Source: Chromobacterium sphagni (lineage in GTDB: Bacteria; Pseudomonadota; Gammaproteobacteria; Burkholderiales; Chromobacteriaceae). From it: a stretch of 64,000 nucleotides of DNA. The notes beneath the pieces are model-generated. The model saw only the letters and a program-made list of their open reading frames with translations, searched no databases and was not told where the DNA came from. The position numbers were made by a program, and so were the translations under genes. This document shows, one piece after another, positions 39,390 through 48,357 of this stretch. The stretch spans positions 1-64,000 of the forward strand of contig NZ_MKCT01000061.1 of assembly GCF_001855555.1 (NCBI RefSeq). The letters are read 5' to 3'. Position 1 is the first letter of the stretch, and every line of letters starts with the position of its first letter.

Positions 39390-39866
39390 ATGAAGAGAAA
39401 GCAGATCCAGCAGGGTTTCACCCTGATCGAATTGATGATCGTAGTGGCTATCGTCGGCATCTTGGCGGCCATCGCGATTCCGGCTTATCAGGACTACACC
39501 AAGCGGGCGCGGGTGACGGAAGGCCTGGCGCTGGCCGATGCGGCCAAGACCGCTGTCACCGAGTACTACTCGTCCAACAATGCTTTCGCTGCATCCGGCT
39601 CTGCGCCTTTCAACTCCACCTACGGCCTGGCCGGTGCGGCGTCCATCACCGGCAACTCGGTCAGCCAGGTGTCGGTGCTGGCCAGCGGCGTGATCCAGAT
39701 CACCTATAACAGCACGGTGTCCAGCGGCGCCCAGCTGGACCTGGTGCCGGCGATTACCTCCGGCTCGGTGCAATGGACCTGCACTTACACCGGTACCGGC
39801 GGCGGCGCGACTGCGATCTCGACGCAGTTGCTGTCTAATTGGGTGCCGACCAGCTGCCGTCAATAA
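39390..39866 (+). CDS. type IV pilin, first of a tandem pair
   Basis: A 158-residue prepilin. The short leader MKRKQIQQG ends in Gly9, followed by the N-methylated [20 protein letters not shown] helix start, with the required Glu at mature position 5. The globular part has a C-terminal disulfide loop between Cys131 and Cys156. Ser/Thr-rich loops ([23 protein letters not shown]) offer O-glycosylation sites, relevant as two PglL-type ligases follow. GGGAG lies 7 bases before the ATG. It belongs to the PilA/PilE major-pilin class used for twitching, adhesion and DNA uptake. Confidence 0.95.
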   Translation: MKRKQIQQGFTLIELMIVVAIVGILAAIAIPAYQDYTKRARVTEGLALADAAKTAVTEYYSSNNAFAASGSAPFNSTYGLAGAASITGNSVSQVSVLASGVIQITYNSTVSSGAQLDLVPAITSGSVQWTCTYTGTGGGATAISTQLLSNWVPTSCRQ

Positions 39867-39891
39867 GCGCGGCAGCGAAATAGATGGAACG

Positions 39892-39911
39892 AGAGGCACT
39901 GCGGTGCCTCT
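39892..39911 (+). terminator. hairpin between the two pilin genes
   Basis: AGAGGCAC (39892-39899), loop TGCG, GTGCCTCT (39904-39911): a perfect 8-bp stem followed by TGCCTTT, a weak tail. It may terminate part of the transcripts or protect the 3' end of the first pilin mRNA, letting the two pilins be made at different levels. Confidence 0.55.
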
Positions 39912-39959
39912 TGCCTTTCCGGCGAAGGCGGGCAGCCTTGTCGTCAGGAGACGCGTAAC

Positions 39960-40430
39960 ATGCAGAACAGACCAACCCAGCAGGGTTTCACCTTGATTGA
40001 ACTGATGATTGTGGTGGCGATCATCGGCATTCTGGCGGCCATCGCGATCCCGGCTTATCAGGACTATGTCAAGCGGACGAGGGTGGCCGAAGGTTTGGCG
40101 CTGGCCGACGCCGCCAAGACCGCCGTTACCGAGTACTACGCCAACAAGAACGCATTCGCCAGCACCACGCCTTACAACAGCGCCTACGGCTTGGCCACGG
40201 CGGCGTCGATTACCGGTAACGCGGTGAGCAGCGTGTCGGTGCTGGCCAGCGGCGTGATTCAGATCACCTACAACAGCACGGTGTCCAGCGGCGCCCAACT
40301 GGACCTGGTGCCGGCCTTGTCTTCCGGTTCGATCCAGTGGACCTGCACCTATACCGGCACCGGCGGCGGCACCAATGCCATTTCGACCCAGCTGCAGGCC
40401 AACTGGGTGCCGGCCACCTGCCGTTTGTAA
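39960..40430 (+). CDS. type IV pilin, second of a tandem pair
   Basis: A 156-residue prepilin with leader MQNRPTQQG, the same [20 protein letters not shown] segment, and cysteines at 129 and 154. It is a near copy of the first pilin in the helix and most of the head domain ([24 protein letters not shown] is shared in blocks); differences gather in the leader, the 60-80 loop and the C-terminus. AGGAG precedes the ATG. A recent tandem duplication is likely. One could be the major subunit and the other a variant, or both may mix in the fibre. Confidence 0.95.
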   Translation: MQNRPTQQGFTLIELMIVVAIIGILAAIAIPAYQDYVKRTRVAEGLALADAAKTAVTEYYANKNAFASTTPYNSAYGLATAASITGNAVSSVSVLASGVIQITYNSTVSSGAQLDLVPALSSGSIQWTCTYTGTGGGTNAISTQLQANWVPATCRL

Positions 40431-40533
40431 GGCAGGGCGCGGCTGGCGCCGCTTTCCAGCGGCGTCGCGCATGACGTGTCAATGAACCGCTTGGCTGCGT
40501 ATAATCACTGCATTCGATCGCGGATAAAGCCCG

Positions 40534-42396
40534 ATGCAGAGTCAAGCCCAGTCGACCGGCAAAGCCGGATGGAACGATGTTTTGTTGCATGTCTTCTTCT
40601 GCTTTTGTTTTGTGTTTCCCTTTCTCAATTGCGCCCGCTATACGCCGCTGCAGGACTGGTGGACCAACGCCAGCGTGGTGTTCGCCATCGGCATCGCCGG
40701 GCTGTTCGTCTTCCGCCGCCGGCAAAGCGGCGTGAGAGTGCCGCTGGCGGCGCTGGCGCTGACCGCGCTGCTATTGTGGCTGTCATTCAGCAACGGCCTG
40801 TTGTTGGATAACTACCAGCCGGCGATTCTGGGTATCGGCAGCTTGGCGGTGATGTTGCTGCTGGCTGTGTTCCTGGCCAACCGGCTGCGGCCCGACCTGG
40901 CGCAGGTTTGCGTCATCCTGGCGTCCTGCCTGCTGCTGGGCAGTTGTCTGCAAATCGTGTTGGGCGGCATCCAGGTGCTGGACTTGGCTCGCTATACCCG
41001 CGGCTTGGTGATGTTGAATTACCTGACGCCGACCGAGGTGATGGGTAATGTCGGCCAGCGCAACCAGTATGCGCAGTACCTGAACTGGGGCGTGGTGGCG
41101 GCCTGCTATCTGTATGGCCGGCGGCGGCTGCGCGGCGGTTTTTGCGGTTTGCTGGTCTTGTTCCAGTTGTTGTTCATTACCTGGTCCGGCGCGCGGCTGC
41201 CCTTGGCATACTGCCTGGGAGTCTGCCTGCTGGCCTGGTTTTGGCAGCGGCGCGCGTCCGGTGACGAGACGCTGGCGCGGATGCTGAAGGCCTTGATGGC
41301 GGCGATGATCGTGCTGTCGCTGCTGCAGCTGTTCAATGAGCAGATCATCTGGCTTCTCAATTGGCTGGGCCTGCCGATTCATGCGCAAAGCGGTTCCGAG
41401 CGGTTGTTGGACGCCGGCTTCGGCGCCCGGCGCCGCATCGAATGGACCAAGGCCTGGATGGTGTTTCAGCAGCATCCCTGGCTGGGAGTGGGGCTGGAGC
41501 GTTATCCGGAGCAGTCCGTTTGGCTGGAAGCTTTCGGCGGCCTGCCCAAGTATCCGGAAGCCGTGTTGTTTACCCAGAGCCATAATCTGTTTTTCCAGTT
41601 GTTGGCTGAAACCGGGTTGCCGGGGACTCTGATCGTGGTATTGGGCCTGGGTGGGTGCCTGTTGCCGTTTTTCGGACGCGGCCGGCAGAGTCCGGAAAAC
41701 CTGTTGCTGATCAGTATCGCGATGATGCTGTTGATCCACAGCATGTTCGAGTTCCCTTTGTGGTACCTGCCCTTTCTGGCGATGCTGGTGACGGTGTGCA
41801 CGCTGTCGCCGGCGCGGTTGTGGCAGGCGCCGATCCGCACCGCGGTGCTGAGGCTGGCTTGCATCGGCGGCGGCGCGTTGATGGCGGCGCATATCGTCAG
41901 CGGCGTAGCCATCTTCTGGCGGTTGGTGGAGTACAGCGCGCCCAGCCAGTCGGCGGCGGAGAACATCCGGCGGGTAAACTACCTCGGCAAGGTGGAGCTC
42001 AACCCGTTGTGGGTGGATCCCGCCGCGATGGTGATGGGCAACTATTTGTTGCCCAGCAAGCGGCATGTCGACATCGTGTTGCCGTTCTACCAGCGGCTGG
42101 CGCTCAATCAGCCCTATATCGCCGTGCTGCAGCGGCTGAGCGTGTGCCAAGCGCTGGCCGGGCAGCCGGAGGCCGCCAGGCGGACGCTGGTGCAGGCCAT
42201 CGCCAGCTACCCGGACGAGGTGTTGAAACTGGATGCCAGCCTGCAGTCCTGGCAGGAGCCGGAAGTGCGGCGGCTGGCCGAGCTGACCGGCAGGGTGAAA
42301 AAGATCTATCTGCAGCGCGGGGCCTACACCGATGCCGCCCGGATGGCGGCGGTGATGGCGGTGGCGTCTCCCGTCACGCGCAAACCCTTGTTTTAA
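40534..42396 (+). CDS. PglL-type O-oligosaccharyltransferase, first copy
   Basis: A 620-residue polytopic inner membrane protein with about a dozen hydrophobic segments in the first 440 residues and a soluble C-terminal region. It has the signature of pilin glycosylation ligases and O-antigen ligases (Wzy_C): GNVGQRNQYAQYLNWGVV, then the periplasmic loop WLGVGLERYPEQSVWLEAF and TQSHNLFFQLLAETGLPG with the conserved His. Such enzymes move lipid-linked glycans to Ser/Thr of pilin in the periplasm. It lies 103 bp after the second pilin. WaaL-type activity cannot be excluded by sequence, but the pilin context favours PglL/PilO. Confidence 0.9.
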   Translation: MQSQAQSTGKAGWNDVLLHVFFCFCFVFPFLNCARYTPLQDWWTNASVVFAIGIAGLFVFRRRQSGVRVPLAALALTALLLWLSFSNGLLLDNYQPAILGIGSLAVMLLLAVFLANRLRPDLAQVCVILASCLLLGSCLQIVLGGIQVLDLARYTRGLVMLNYLTPTEVMGNVGQRNQYAQYLNWGVVAACYLYGRRRLRGGFCGLLVLFQLLFITWSGARLPLAYCLGVCLLAWFWQRRASGDETLARMLKALMAAMIVLSLLQLFNEQIIWLLNWLGLPIHAQSGSERLLDAGFGARRRIEWTKAWMVFQQHPWLGVGLERYPEQSVWLEAFGGLPKYPEAVLFTQSHNLFFQLLAETGLPGTLIVVLGLGGCLLPFFGRGRQSPENLLLISIAMMLLIHSMFEFPLWYLPFLAMLVTVCTLSPARLWQAPIRTAVLRLACIGGGALMAAHIVSGVAIFWRLVEYSAPSQSAAENIRRVNYLGKVELNPLWVDPAAMVMGNYLLPSKRHVDIVLPFYQRLALNQPYIAVLQRLSVCQALAGQPEAARRTLVQAIASYPDEVLKLDASLQSWQEPEVRRLAELTGRVKKIYLQRGAYTDAARMAAVMAVASPVTRKPLF

Positions 42397-42489
42397 GGCG
42401 TTTGTAACGCGCGGACACATTTGACTGGTTTTGCCGGCTGTGCGCATGCGGTATGCTGCCGGCTTTGTTGTTTCGACATCTGGCCCGCC

Positions 42490-44280
42490 ATGACTTTTCA
42501 GAAAATTTCCGAGCGCCTGGCCCTGTTGGCATTGTGCCTGGTTGCCATCGTGCCGTTTGCCTCCCGCGTCCACTTCGTGCCGCTGCCGCAGTGGTTTGGC
42601 GAAATCAATGTGATCTGGCTGCTGCTGGCGGCCGGTATGCTGCTGCTGCCCGGTGGCAGGCTGTTCGACACCGTGCCGCGCGCCGGCTGGTGGTGCCTGC
42701 TGCTGGCGGGCATCTGGGCGCTGCAGCCGCAACTGGTCAGCCTGATGTTCCCGGGCATGAGCTACGCCACTGCGCTGGGCTGGCTGTCGCTGGCCTTGCT
42801 GGCGTCGGTTGCGGCCTCGCTGCGCGGCGCCTTCGGCGAGCGCGAGTTCGCGGTATGGCTGGCGCGCGCTATCATCGTCGGCGGCCTGGTGCAGTCGTTG
42901 ATCGGTACTGCCCAGCTCACCGGCCTGGCGGCGCCGCTGGGCTTGTTTTACGACGGCTCCCACCCCACCACCAATATCTTCGGCCACATCGGCCAACGCA
43001 ACCAGTACGCGCACTACCTGACGTGGTCGGTGGTGGCCGGGGTCTACCTGTTCGCCGTCGAGCGGCTGGGGCGCAGCTGGCTGATCGCGTTGGTGTTGTG
43101 GATGGCGCTGATGCTGGCCACCGCGGGCTCCCGCACCACCTTGCTGTACCTGGTGGCGATTTCCGCTCTGGCCGCGCTGTGGCACTGGCGCAGCCGCAAC
43201 GATACCTCGCGCCGGCTGATGCTGGCGATGTGGGCCAGCTGCGGCGCGATTCTGGCTGGGCAGTTCGCTTTGCCGCTGTTCAACCATCTGATCTCGCTGC
43301 TGACCCATTCCGATGTGGAGAACGCCTCCGGCGTGGCCCGGCTGGCGGCCAATGGCGATGACATGGGCGCGCGCCGCTTCGCCGAGATGCACAAAGCCTG
43401 GCTCACGTTCAAGGCGCACCCGCTGTGGGGCGTGGGCTGGTCGCAATACGCTGCGGAGAGCGTGCGCTTGCAGCCGCTGCCGCAGTTCGCCGCCGCCGGC
43501 TACAACAGCGGCTTGTTCACCAACGCGCACAATCTGGTGCTGCAACTGCTGGCCGAGATGGGCGGCGTGGCCACCGCGCTGGTGTTGGGCGGCTTCGTCT
43601 GGGTGCTGACGCCCTTCTTCTGCCGCCGGGCCGCGCCGGAGGGCGTGCTGGCGCTGGGTTGCCTGGCGGTGACGCTGACCCACAGCATGCTCGAATATCC
43701 GTTGTGGTACTTCTATTTCCTGGCGATGCTGGTGCTGTTCATGGCGATGTCGCCGCGCGGAGACGGCTCCCGTGCCGCTCCTATATTCCTGCGCCTGCCG
43801 CTGTTGGCCGCTCTGGCGTGGGTGGGCTGGCTGTCTATCAGCACCACGCCGATGTTCTGGGAGTTGGTCAATCTGTACACCCCCACCGGCAATGCGCAGA
43901 AGGACGCCAAGCGCACCGAGCGGCTGATCGAAATCGTCAAGACCAAGCCGTTGTTTGCCTATCATGCGCTGTACACACTGGACGACTATCTGCCGATCAG
44001 CCGCGACAACCTGGCGCAGAAGCTGGCGCTGGAGGACAGGCTGACCGAATTCCGCCCGTATCCGGACGTGATGCTCAAGCGCGCGCAGATGGAAATCCTG
44101 GCGGGGCAGCAGGCCCAAGCGGAACAGACGCTGCGCACCACGCTGGCGTCCTTCCCCACTTATGCAGGCCAGTTCCTGGAAACGCTGGGCGACCAGAATC
44201 CGGCCTGGGAGCCGCTGAGGCGCATCAGTCGCGAGGCCTACGACAAGCTGCCGGCCAAGTTCCGTACCTTGCAGGAGTGA
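42490..44280 (+). CDS. PglL-type O-oligosaccharyltransferase, second copy
   Basis: A 596-residue polytopic membrane protein related to the preceding one. It has FGHIGQRNQYAHYLTWSVV and WGVGWSQYAAESVRLQPL, TNAHNLVLQLLAEMGG with the conserved His, and the C-terminal motif LTHSMLEYPLWYFYFLAMLVL also found in the first copy. The start at 42490 (MTFQKISERLALL) is the best Met before the first membrane helix; no good ribosome binding site is seen. It lies 93 bp after the first ligase gene. The two are diverged, not a recent copy, so different substrates or glycans are likely. A strong terminator follows. Confidence 0.9.
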   Translation: MTFQKISERLALLALCLVAIVPFASRVHFVPLPQWFGEINVIWLLLAAGMLLLPGGRLFDTVPRAGWWCLLLAGIWALQPQLVSLMFPGMSYATALGWLSLALLASVAASLRGAFGEREFAVWLARAIIVGGLVQSLIGTAQLTGLAAPLGLFYDGSHPTTNIFGHIGQRNQYAHYLTWSVVAGVYLFAVERLGRSWLIALVLWMALMLATAGSRTTLLYLVAISALAALWHWRSRNDTSRRLMLAMWASCGAILAGQFALPLFNHLISLLTHSDVENASGVARLAANGDDMGARRFAEMHKAWLTFKAHPLWGVGWSQYAAESVRLQPLPQFAAAGYNSGLFTNAHNLVLQLLAEMGGVATALVLGGFVWVLTPFFCRRAAPEGVLALGCLAVTLTHSMLEYPLWYFYFLAMLVLFMAMSPRGDGSRAAPIFLRLPLLAALAWVGWLSISTTPMFWELVNLYTPTGNAQKDAKRTERLIEIVKTKPLFAYHALYTLDDYLPISRDNLAQKLALEDRLTEFRPYPDVMLKRAQMEILAGQQAQAEQTLRTTLASFPTYAGQFLETLGDQNPAWEPLRRISREAYDKLPAKFRTLQE

Positions 44281-44311
44281 TCGGCGAGCGCCCGCCAGAC
44301 GGCGGGCAAGT

Positions 44312-44345
44312 AAAAAGCCGCTCGATGGTTCGAGCGGCTTTTTTT
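44312..44345. terminator. bidirectional terminator between the second ligase gene and rpoH
   Basis: AAAAAGCCGCTCGA (44312-44325), loop TGGT, TCGAGCGGCTTTTTTT (44330-44345). The 5' A run and 3' T run make it work for both converging transcripts. A second hairpin CCCGCC-AGA-CGGCGGG lies just before it at 44291-44306. Confidence 0.93.
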
Positions 44346-44362
44346 ACGGTGCAGTTGGTGGA

Positions 44363-45226
44363 TTAGTTGTCCAGCACCACGCCTTCGCTGAGCGCGGTCT
44401 TCATCTTGCCCAGCGCCTTGGTTTCGATCTGGCGGATGCGCTCGGCGGATACGCCGAACTCCGCCGCCAGTTCATGCAGGGTGGAGCCGCTGTCGTCGGT
44501 CAGCCAGCGCGCTTCTACGATGCGGCGGCTGCGCGCGTCCAGTGTCGATAGCGCGTACTCCAGGCCTTCCGACTGCAGATGGTCGAAAGCGCGGCGTTCC
44601 AGCGCGCGGGTCGGCTCGCTGTGCGAGTCGGCCAGCCAGTCTATCGGCGCGTAGCTTTCGTCGTCGTCGGCGTCGCCGATCAGCGACACGTCCTGGCCGT
44701 TCATGCGGATTTCCATCTCGCGCACTTCCTCGGGCTTGACGCCCAGGTCTTCGGCGATGGACTTGGCTTCCTGTTCCGACAGCGCGGAGAAGCTGCTTTT
44801 CATGCTGCGCAGGTTGAAGAACAGCTTGCGCTGCGGCTTGGTGGTGGCGATGCGCACCAGGCGCCAGTTGCGCAGGATGAATTCGTGGATCTCGGCCTTG
44901 ATCCAGTGGATGGCGAACGAGAACAACCGTACGCCGCGGCCCGGTTCGAAGCGCTTCACCGCCTTCATCAGGCCGATATTGCCTTCCTGGATCAAGTCGG
45001 CCTGCTGCAGGCCATAGCCGGCATAGCCGCGCGATACCGATACCACCACGCGCAGGTGCGACAGCACCATCTGCCGGGCAGCTTCCAGATCGTTGTCTTG
45101 CTGGAAGCGGACTGCGAGCTCGTTTTCCTGTTCCGGCGACAGCATGGGGACGCTGTTTACCGCCTGGATATACTGCTCCAGGCTGCCGCTGGTCGACGGA
45201 ACGGGCAGGGCAAATGTTGTGTTCAT
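44363..45226 (-). CDS. rpoH: RNA polymerase sigma-32 factor (heat shock)
   Basis: RpoH (287 aa) directs RNA polymerase to heat shock promoters. Region 2 includes LVLSHLRVVVSVSRGYAGYGLQQADLIQE-type sequence in blocks, and HWIKAEIHEFILRNWRLVRIATTK follows. The RpoH box, QRKLFFNLR at 132-140, is diagnostic for sigma-32. Region 4 carries the helix-turn-helix STLHELAAEFGVSAERIRQIE. It follows ftsX by 127 bp, the ftsYEX-rpoH order also found in E. coli. A CIRCE operator lies 31 bp upstream of the ATG, so it should answer to HrcA. Confidence 0.97.
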   Translation of the reverse strand: MNTTFALPVPSTSGSLEQYIQAVNSVPMLSPEQENELAVRFQQDNDLEAARQMVLSHLRVVVSVSRGYAGYGLQQADLIQEGNIGLMKAVKRFEPGRGVRLFSFAIHWIKAEIHEFILRNWRLVRIATTKPQRKLFFNLRSMKSSFSALSEQEAKSIAEDLGVKPEEVREMEIRMNGQDVSLIGDADDDESYAPIDWLADSHSEPTRALERRAFDHLQSEGLEYALSTLDARSRRIVEARWLTDDSGSTLHELAAEFGVSAERIRQIETKALGKMKTALSEGVVLDN

Positions 45227-45257
45227 TGCGATGGCTACCTCCTTGGGTAGTGCTATG

Positions 45258-45284
45258 TTAGCACTCGTGTATGGAGAGTGCTAG
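45258..45284 (-). promoter_or_regulatory. CIRCE operator (HrcA site) in the rpoH promoter region
   Basis: TTAGCACTC (45258-45266), a 9-bp spacer, and GAGTGCTAG (45276-45284) match the CIRCE consensus TTAGCACTC-N9-GAGTGCTAA in 17 of 18 positions. On the minus strand a TTGACG (45301-45306) lies 17 bp from TAGCAC (45278-45283), so the operator overlaps the likely -10 region of rpoH and HrcA binding should block transcription. hrcA is not in the window. Confidence 0.92.
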
Positions 45285-45353
45285 CAACGAAAGGTTCCCG
45301 CGTCAATGATTTTAACAATCGATGCGATAGCCGAAACCTTTCATTTGGCATGT

Positions 45354-46262
45354 TTACTTCGGCTCGACCTTGCGCAGGTGATGATCGGCGGCGAGGCGCG
45401 CGCCCAGCATCGCCAGCAGCGCCGCTACGCCTATCAGCGCGGCCAGCTCGGCTGGATTCAGCCCGCGTAGCTCCACCCGCTCGCCGTAGAGCATGGCGAA
45501 CTCGCGGATGGCGGGGTTGGCCACCGCCGCCAGCCAGCTGCTCAAGCTCCAGGCCAGCAGCGCGGCAAACACGCCCTGCCACAGCGCATGGTACATGAAG
45601 GGGCGGCGGATGAAGCTGTCGGTGGCGCCGATCAGCTTGGACACCTCGATCTCGTCCTGGCGCGCCAGAATCTGCATGCGGATCGCGTTATGGGTCACCA
45701 GCACCAGCGCCAGGCCCAGCGCGGCGGCCAGGAACCAGGTCAGCTTCTTGCCCATCTCCACCATGCCGAACAGGCGCTTGGCCCAGTGGGCGTCGAATTG
45801 CGCCATCTCCACCATCGGCAGGCCGGAAAGCTCCTTCTGCAGCATTTCCAGCTCGCGAGGCTCCAGCGAGGCGGGCGTCACCACGAAGGCGTCCGGCAGC
45901 GGATTGCCGTCCAGGCCGTCGGACAGGCCCGCCAGGCCGTTGCGCCGCTCCAGGTCCTGCAGCGCCTTGCCCTTGCTGATGAAGGTGAAGCTCTTGACCT
46001 TGGGGTGGTGGGCCAGCGTGCTGTTGACCGCGGCGATGTCGGCCTCCTCGGCCGACAGCTCCATGAACAGCGTGATCTGCGGCGTGGCGGTGAGGCGGCC
46101 CACCCAGTCCTGCACGCTGCTGACCGACAGGTAGAGGCAGAGAGGCAGCGTCAGCGCCAGCGCCAGCATCAGCAGGGTAAGCAGGCTGCCGAACGGTTGG
46201 CGCAGGATTTTGACCAGCGCCTGCCTGGCGCTTTGCCAGTTCAGATAGAGAAAGTGTTTCAT
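45354..46262 (-). CDS. ftsX: cell division protein FtsX
   Basis: FtsX (302 aa) is the membrane partner of FtsE; the pair links the divisome to peptidoglycan hydrolase activation. The ATG at 46262 overlaps the ftsE stop (ATGA). A first membrane helix (about 22-44, SLLTLLMLALALTLPLCLYL) precedes a periplasmic domain (about 45-165, with TLFMELSAEEADIAAV and LPDAFVVTP), and three further helices near 178-200, 228-248 and 272-292. This is the usual FtsX topology and length. Confidence 0.95.
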   Translation of the reverse strand: MKHFLYLNWQSARQALVKILRQPFGSLLTLLMLALALTLPLCLYLSVSSVQDWVGRLTATPQITLFMELSAEEADIAAVNSTLAHHPKVKSFTFISKGKALQDLERRNGLAGLSDGLDGNPLPDAFVVTPASLEPRELEMLQKELSGLPMVEMAQFDAHWAKRLFGMVEMGKKLTWFLAAALGLALVLVTHNAIRMQILARQDEIEVSKLIGATDSFIRRPFMYHALWQGVFAALLAWSLSSWLAAVANPAIREFAMLYGERVELRGLNPAELAALIGVAALLAMLGARLAADHHLRKVEPK

Positions 46263-46912
46263 GCGGCGAACTGTCCTTCCCTCAGGCGGATGATGCGGCG
46301 ACCGTAGTCTTCCATCAGGGTTTCGTCGTGGGCGGAGATCAGCACGGTGACGCCCACCTGGTGGAAGGATTTGAACAATTCCATGATGTCCAGCGCGTAG
46401 GCGCGGTCCAGGTTGGCCGACGGCTCGTCGGCCAGCAGGATGCTGGGGCGGTGCACCACGGCGCGGGCGATGCACAGCCGCTGCTGCTCGCCGCCGGACA
46501 GGCGGATCGGCATGCTCTTTTCCTTGGACAGCAGGCCCACCTTGTCCAGCGCGGCGCGCACCCGCTTGGCGGCGTCGCGGCGGTCGAAGCCTATGATGTC
46601 GAGCGGCAGCATCACATTGTCGAACACGCTGCGGTCGAACAGGATCTTGTGGTCCTGGAACACCATGCCCAGATGCTGGCGGACATAGGGAATCTGGCTG
46701 GCGCGCAGCTTGGACAGGTTCTGGCCGTTGACCAGCACGCCGCCGCTGGTGGCGCGCTCGATGCCGGCGATCAGCTTCAGCAGCGTCGACTTGCCGGCGC
46801 CGGAGTGTCCGGCGAGGAACACCATCTCGCCGGTTTCTATGGTGAAGGACAGGTTCTTCAGGGCTTCGTTGCCGCCGGGGTAGCGCTTGGTGACCTGGTC
46901 GAACTGGATCAT
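46259..46912 (-). CDS. ftsE: cell division ATP-binding protein FtsE
   Basis: FtsE (217 aa) is the ABC ATPase of the FtsEX complex. Walker A GHSGAGKST is at 35-43, the signature LSGGEQQR near 138-145, Walker B ILLADEPSANLD near 158-169, and the switch His in ISAHDE. It begins MIQFDQVTKRYPGG as typical for FtsE. The gene is followed directly by ftsX and preceded by ftsY at 64 bp. Confidence 0.97.
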   Translation of the reverse strand: MIQFDQVTKRYPGGNEALKNLSFTIETGEMVFLAGHSGAGKSTLLKLIAGIERATSGGVLVNGQNLSKLRASQIPYVRQHLGMVFQDHKILFDRSVFDNVMLPLDIIGFDRRDAAKRVRAALDKVGLLSKEKSMPIRLSGGEQQRLCIARAVVHRPSILLADEPSANLDRAYALDIMELFKSFHQVGVTVLISAHDETLMEDYGRRIIRLREGQFAA

Positions 46913-46975
46913 GTAGTGGTTTCCCGCTTGACTTGGCTGAGAAAGGCGGCCGCCGAGCGCGGCCGCGGGCGTTGC

Positions 46976-48121
46976 TTATTCGAACAGCGCGTCGATGTAG
47001 TCGCGGCTGTCGAACGGCCGCAGGTCGTCTATGCTCTCGCCGACGCCGATGAAGCGCAGCGGCACCGGGCGCTGCTTGGCGATGGCGGCGATCACGCCGC
47101 CCTTGGCGGTGCCGTCCAGCTTGGTCAGGATCAGGCCGGTCAGGCCCAGCGCGTCGTCGAACGCTTTCACCTGGTTGACGGTGTTCTGGCCGATATTGGC
47201 GTCCAGCACCAGCACCACTTCGTGCGGCGCCTCCGGCAGCGCCTTCTGGATCACCCGCTTCACCTTTTTGATTTCCTCCATCAGATGCAGCTGGGTGGGC
47301 AGGCGGCCGGCGGTGTCGGCCAGCACGATGTCGATGCCGCGGGCGATGGCGGCCTGGATGGCGTCATAGCATACCGCGGCGGAATCGCCGCCCTGCTGGG
47401 CGATCACGGTGACGTTGTTGCGTTCGCCCCAGGCGATCAGCTGTTCGCGCGCGGCGGCGCGGAAGGTGTCGCCGGCGGCCAATAGCACGCTCTTGCCCTG
47501 GCTCTGGTAGTACTTGGCCAGCTTGCCTATGGACGTGGTCTTGCCGGCGCCGTTGACGCCGGTCATCATGATCACGAACGGTTTCTTGCCTTCCACGTTC
47601 AGCGGCACTTCCAGCGGCCCGATCAGGTCCTGCAGCGAATCCTTCAGCGCGCCCTTCAGTTCGGACGAATCCTTCAGGCCTTTGAGCGACACCCGCTCGC
47701 GCACGTCCTTCAGCAGGTGCACGGTAGCGTCCATGCCCATGTCGGCGGTCAGCAGCACCGTTTCAAGCTCTTCGTACAGGTCTTCGTCTATCTTGCCGCC
47801 GCCGAACAGGCCGGCCAGTTGCTTGCCCAGCCGGTCGCGGGTTTTGGCGAGGCCGGCTTTCAGCCGTTCGGTCCAGCCGATCTTTTTAGGCGTTGGCGGG
47901 GCCTCCTGCGCCGGGGCGGCTTGGGACTCGGCTTCGGGCTGAGGGCCGGAGGGCTGGGCTGGCGCCTCGATTTCCACGGCAGCCGCCGTGGTTTCGAGCG
48001 CCGGTTCGGGGGCGCTGACGAGGGCGGCTGGCGCGGCGAGCGGCTCAGCGGCTTCCGCTGGCGGGTTTGCGGTTTGCGGCGTTTCCACCGGCTTGGGCTT
48101 TTTCTTGAAGAAGCTGAACAT
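46976..48121 (-). CDS. ftsY: signal recognition particle receptor FtsY
   Basis: FtsY (381 aa) docks SRP-ribosome complexes at the membrane for co-translational insertion. The N-terminal A region (about 1-80) is short and rich in Ala, Pro and Glu after a basic start (MFSFFKKKPKPVE). The NG core follows, with TGVNGAGKTTSIGKLA (G1, 188-202), ADTAGRLPTQ (G3) and TKLDGTAKGG (G4). The A domain is much shorter than the acidic one of E. coli. First gene of ftsY-ftsE-ftsX; divergent from rsmD. Confidence 0.97.
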   Translation of the reverse strand: MFSFFKKKPKPVETPQTANPPAEAAEPLAAPAALVSAPEPALETTAAAVEIEAPAQPSGPQPEAESQAAPAQEAPPTPKKIGWTERLKAGLAKTRDRLGKQLAGLFGGGKIDEDLYEELETVLLTADMGMDATVHLLKDVRERVSLKGLKDSSELKGALKDSLQDLIGPLEVPLNVEGKKPFVIMMTGVNGAGKTTSIGKLAKYYQSQGKSVLLAAGDTFRAAAREQLIAWGERNNVTVIAQQGGDSAAVCYDAIQAAIARGIDIVLADTAGRLPTQLHLMEEIKKVKRVIQKALPEAPHEVVLVLDANIGQNTVNQVKAFDDALGLTGLILTKLDGTAKGGVIAAIAKQRPVPLRFIGVGESIDDLRPFDSRDYIDALFE

Positions 48122-48357
48122 GCGTAATCAGGCCAGAGATTTCGGTAAACGGCTAAATTGTATCCTCAAATGCCCTCGCGCACCGAATCGGCTCGCGACG
48201 GGCGTTTGCGCCATGCCGGAGAGACTGGCACTAATATAAGGAATATTGCGCAGTTTGTGGGCGGGCGCGCGACACAATCGGTCGATCCCGAGCATGATTG
48301 AGGCGGTAAAGTCCTGATCAGGTTAAACTCTGGCGCTTGTTTCAAGAGTCAAGAGCC

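Noticed and set aside
42421-42489. Upstream extension of the second PglL-type gene
   Set aside because: The added residues are Cys-rich and unlike the family; ATG at 42490 sits right before the first membrane helix.
40783-44118. 1111-codon open frame opposite the two PglL-type genes
   Set aside because: Its translation is low-complexity Gln/Arg/His, typical of antisense frames of GC-rich membrane genes, and no ribosome binding site or domain is visible.
44291-44306. Hairpin CCCGCC-AGA-CGGCGGG as a third copy of the intergenic repeat
   Set aside because: It lacks the GGAA and TGAAA blocks and the last GCGGAC hairpin shared by copies A and B.
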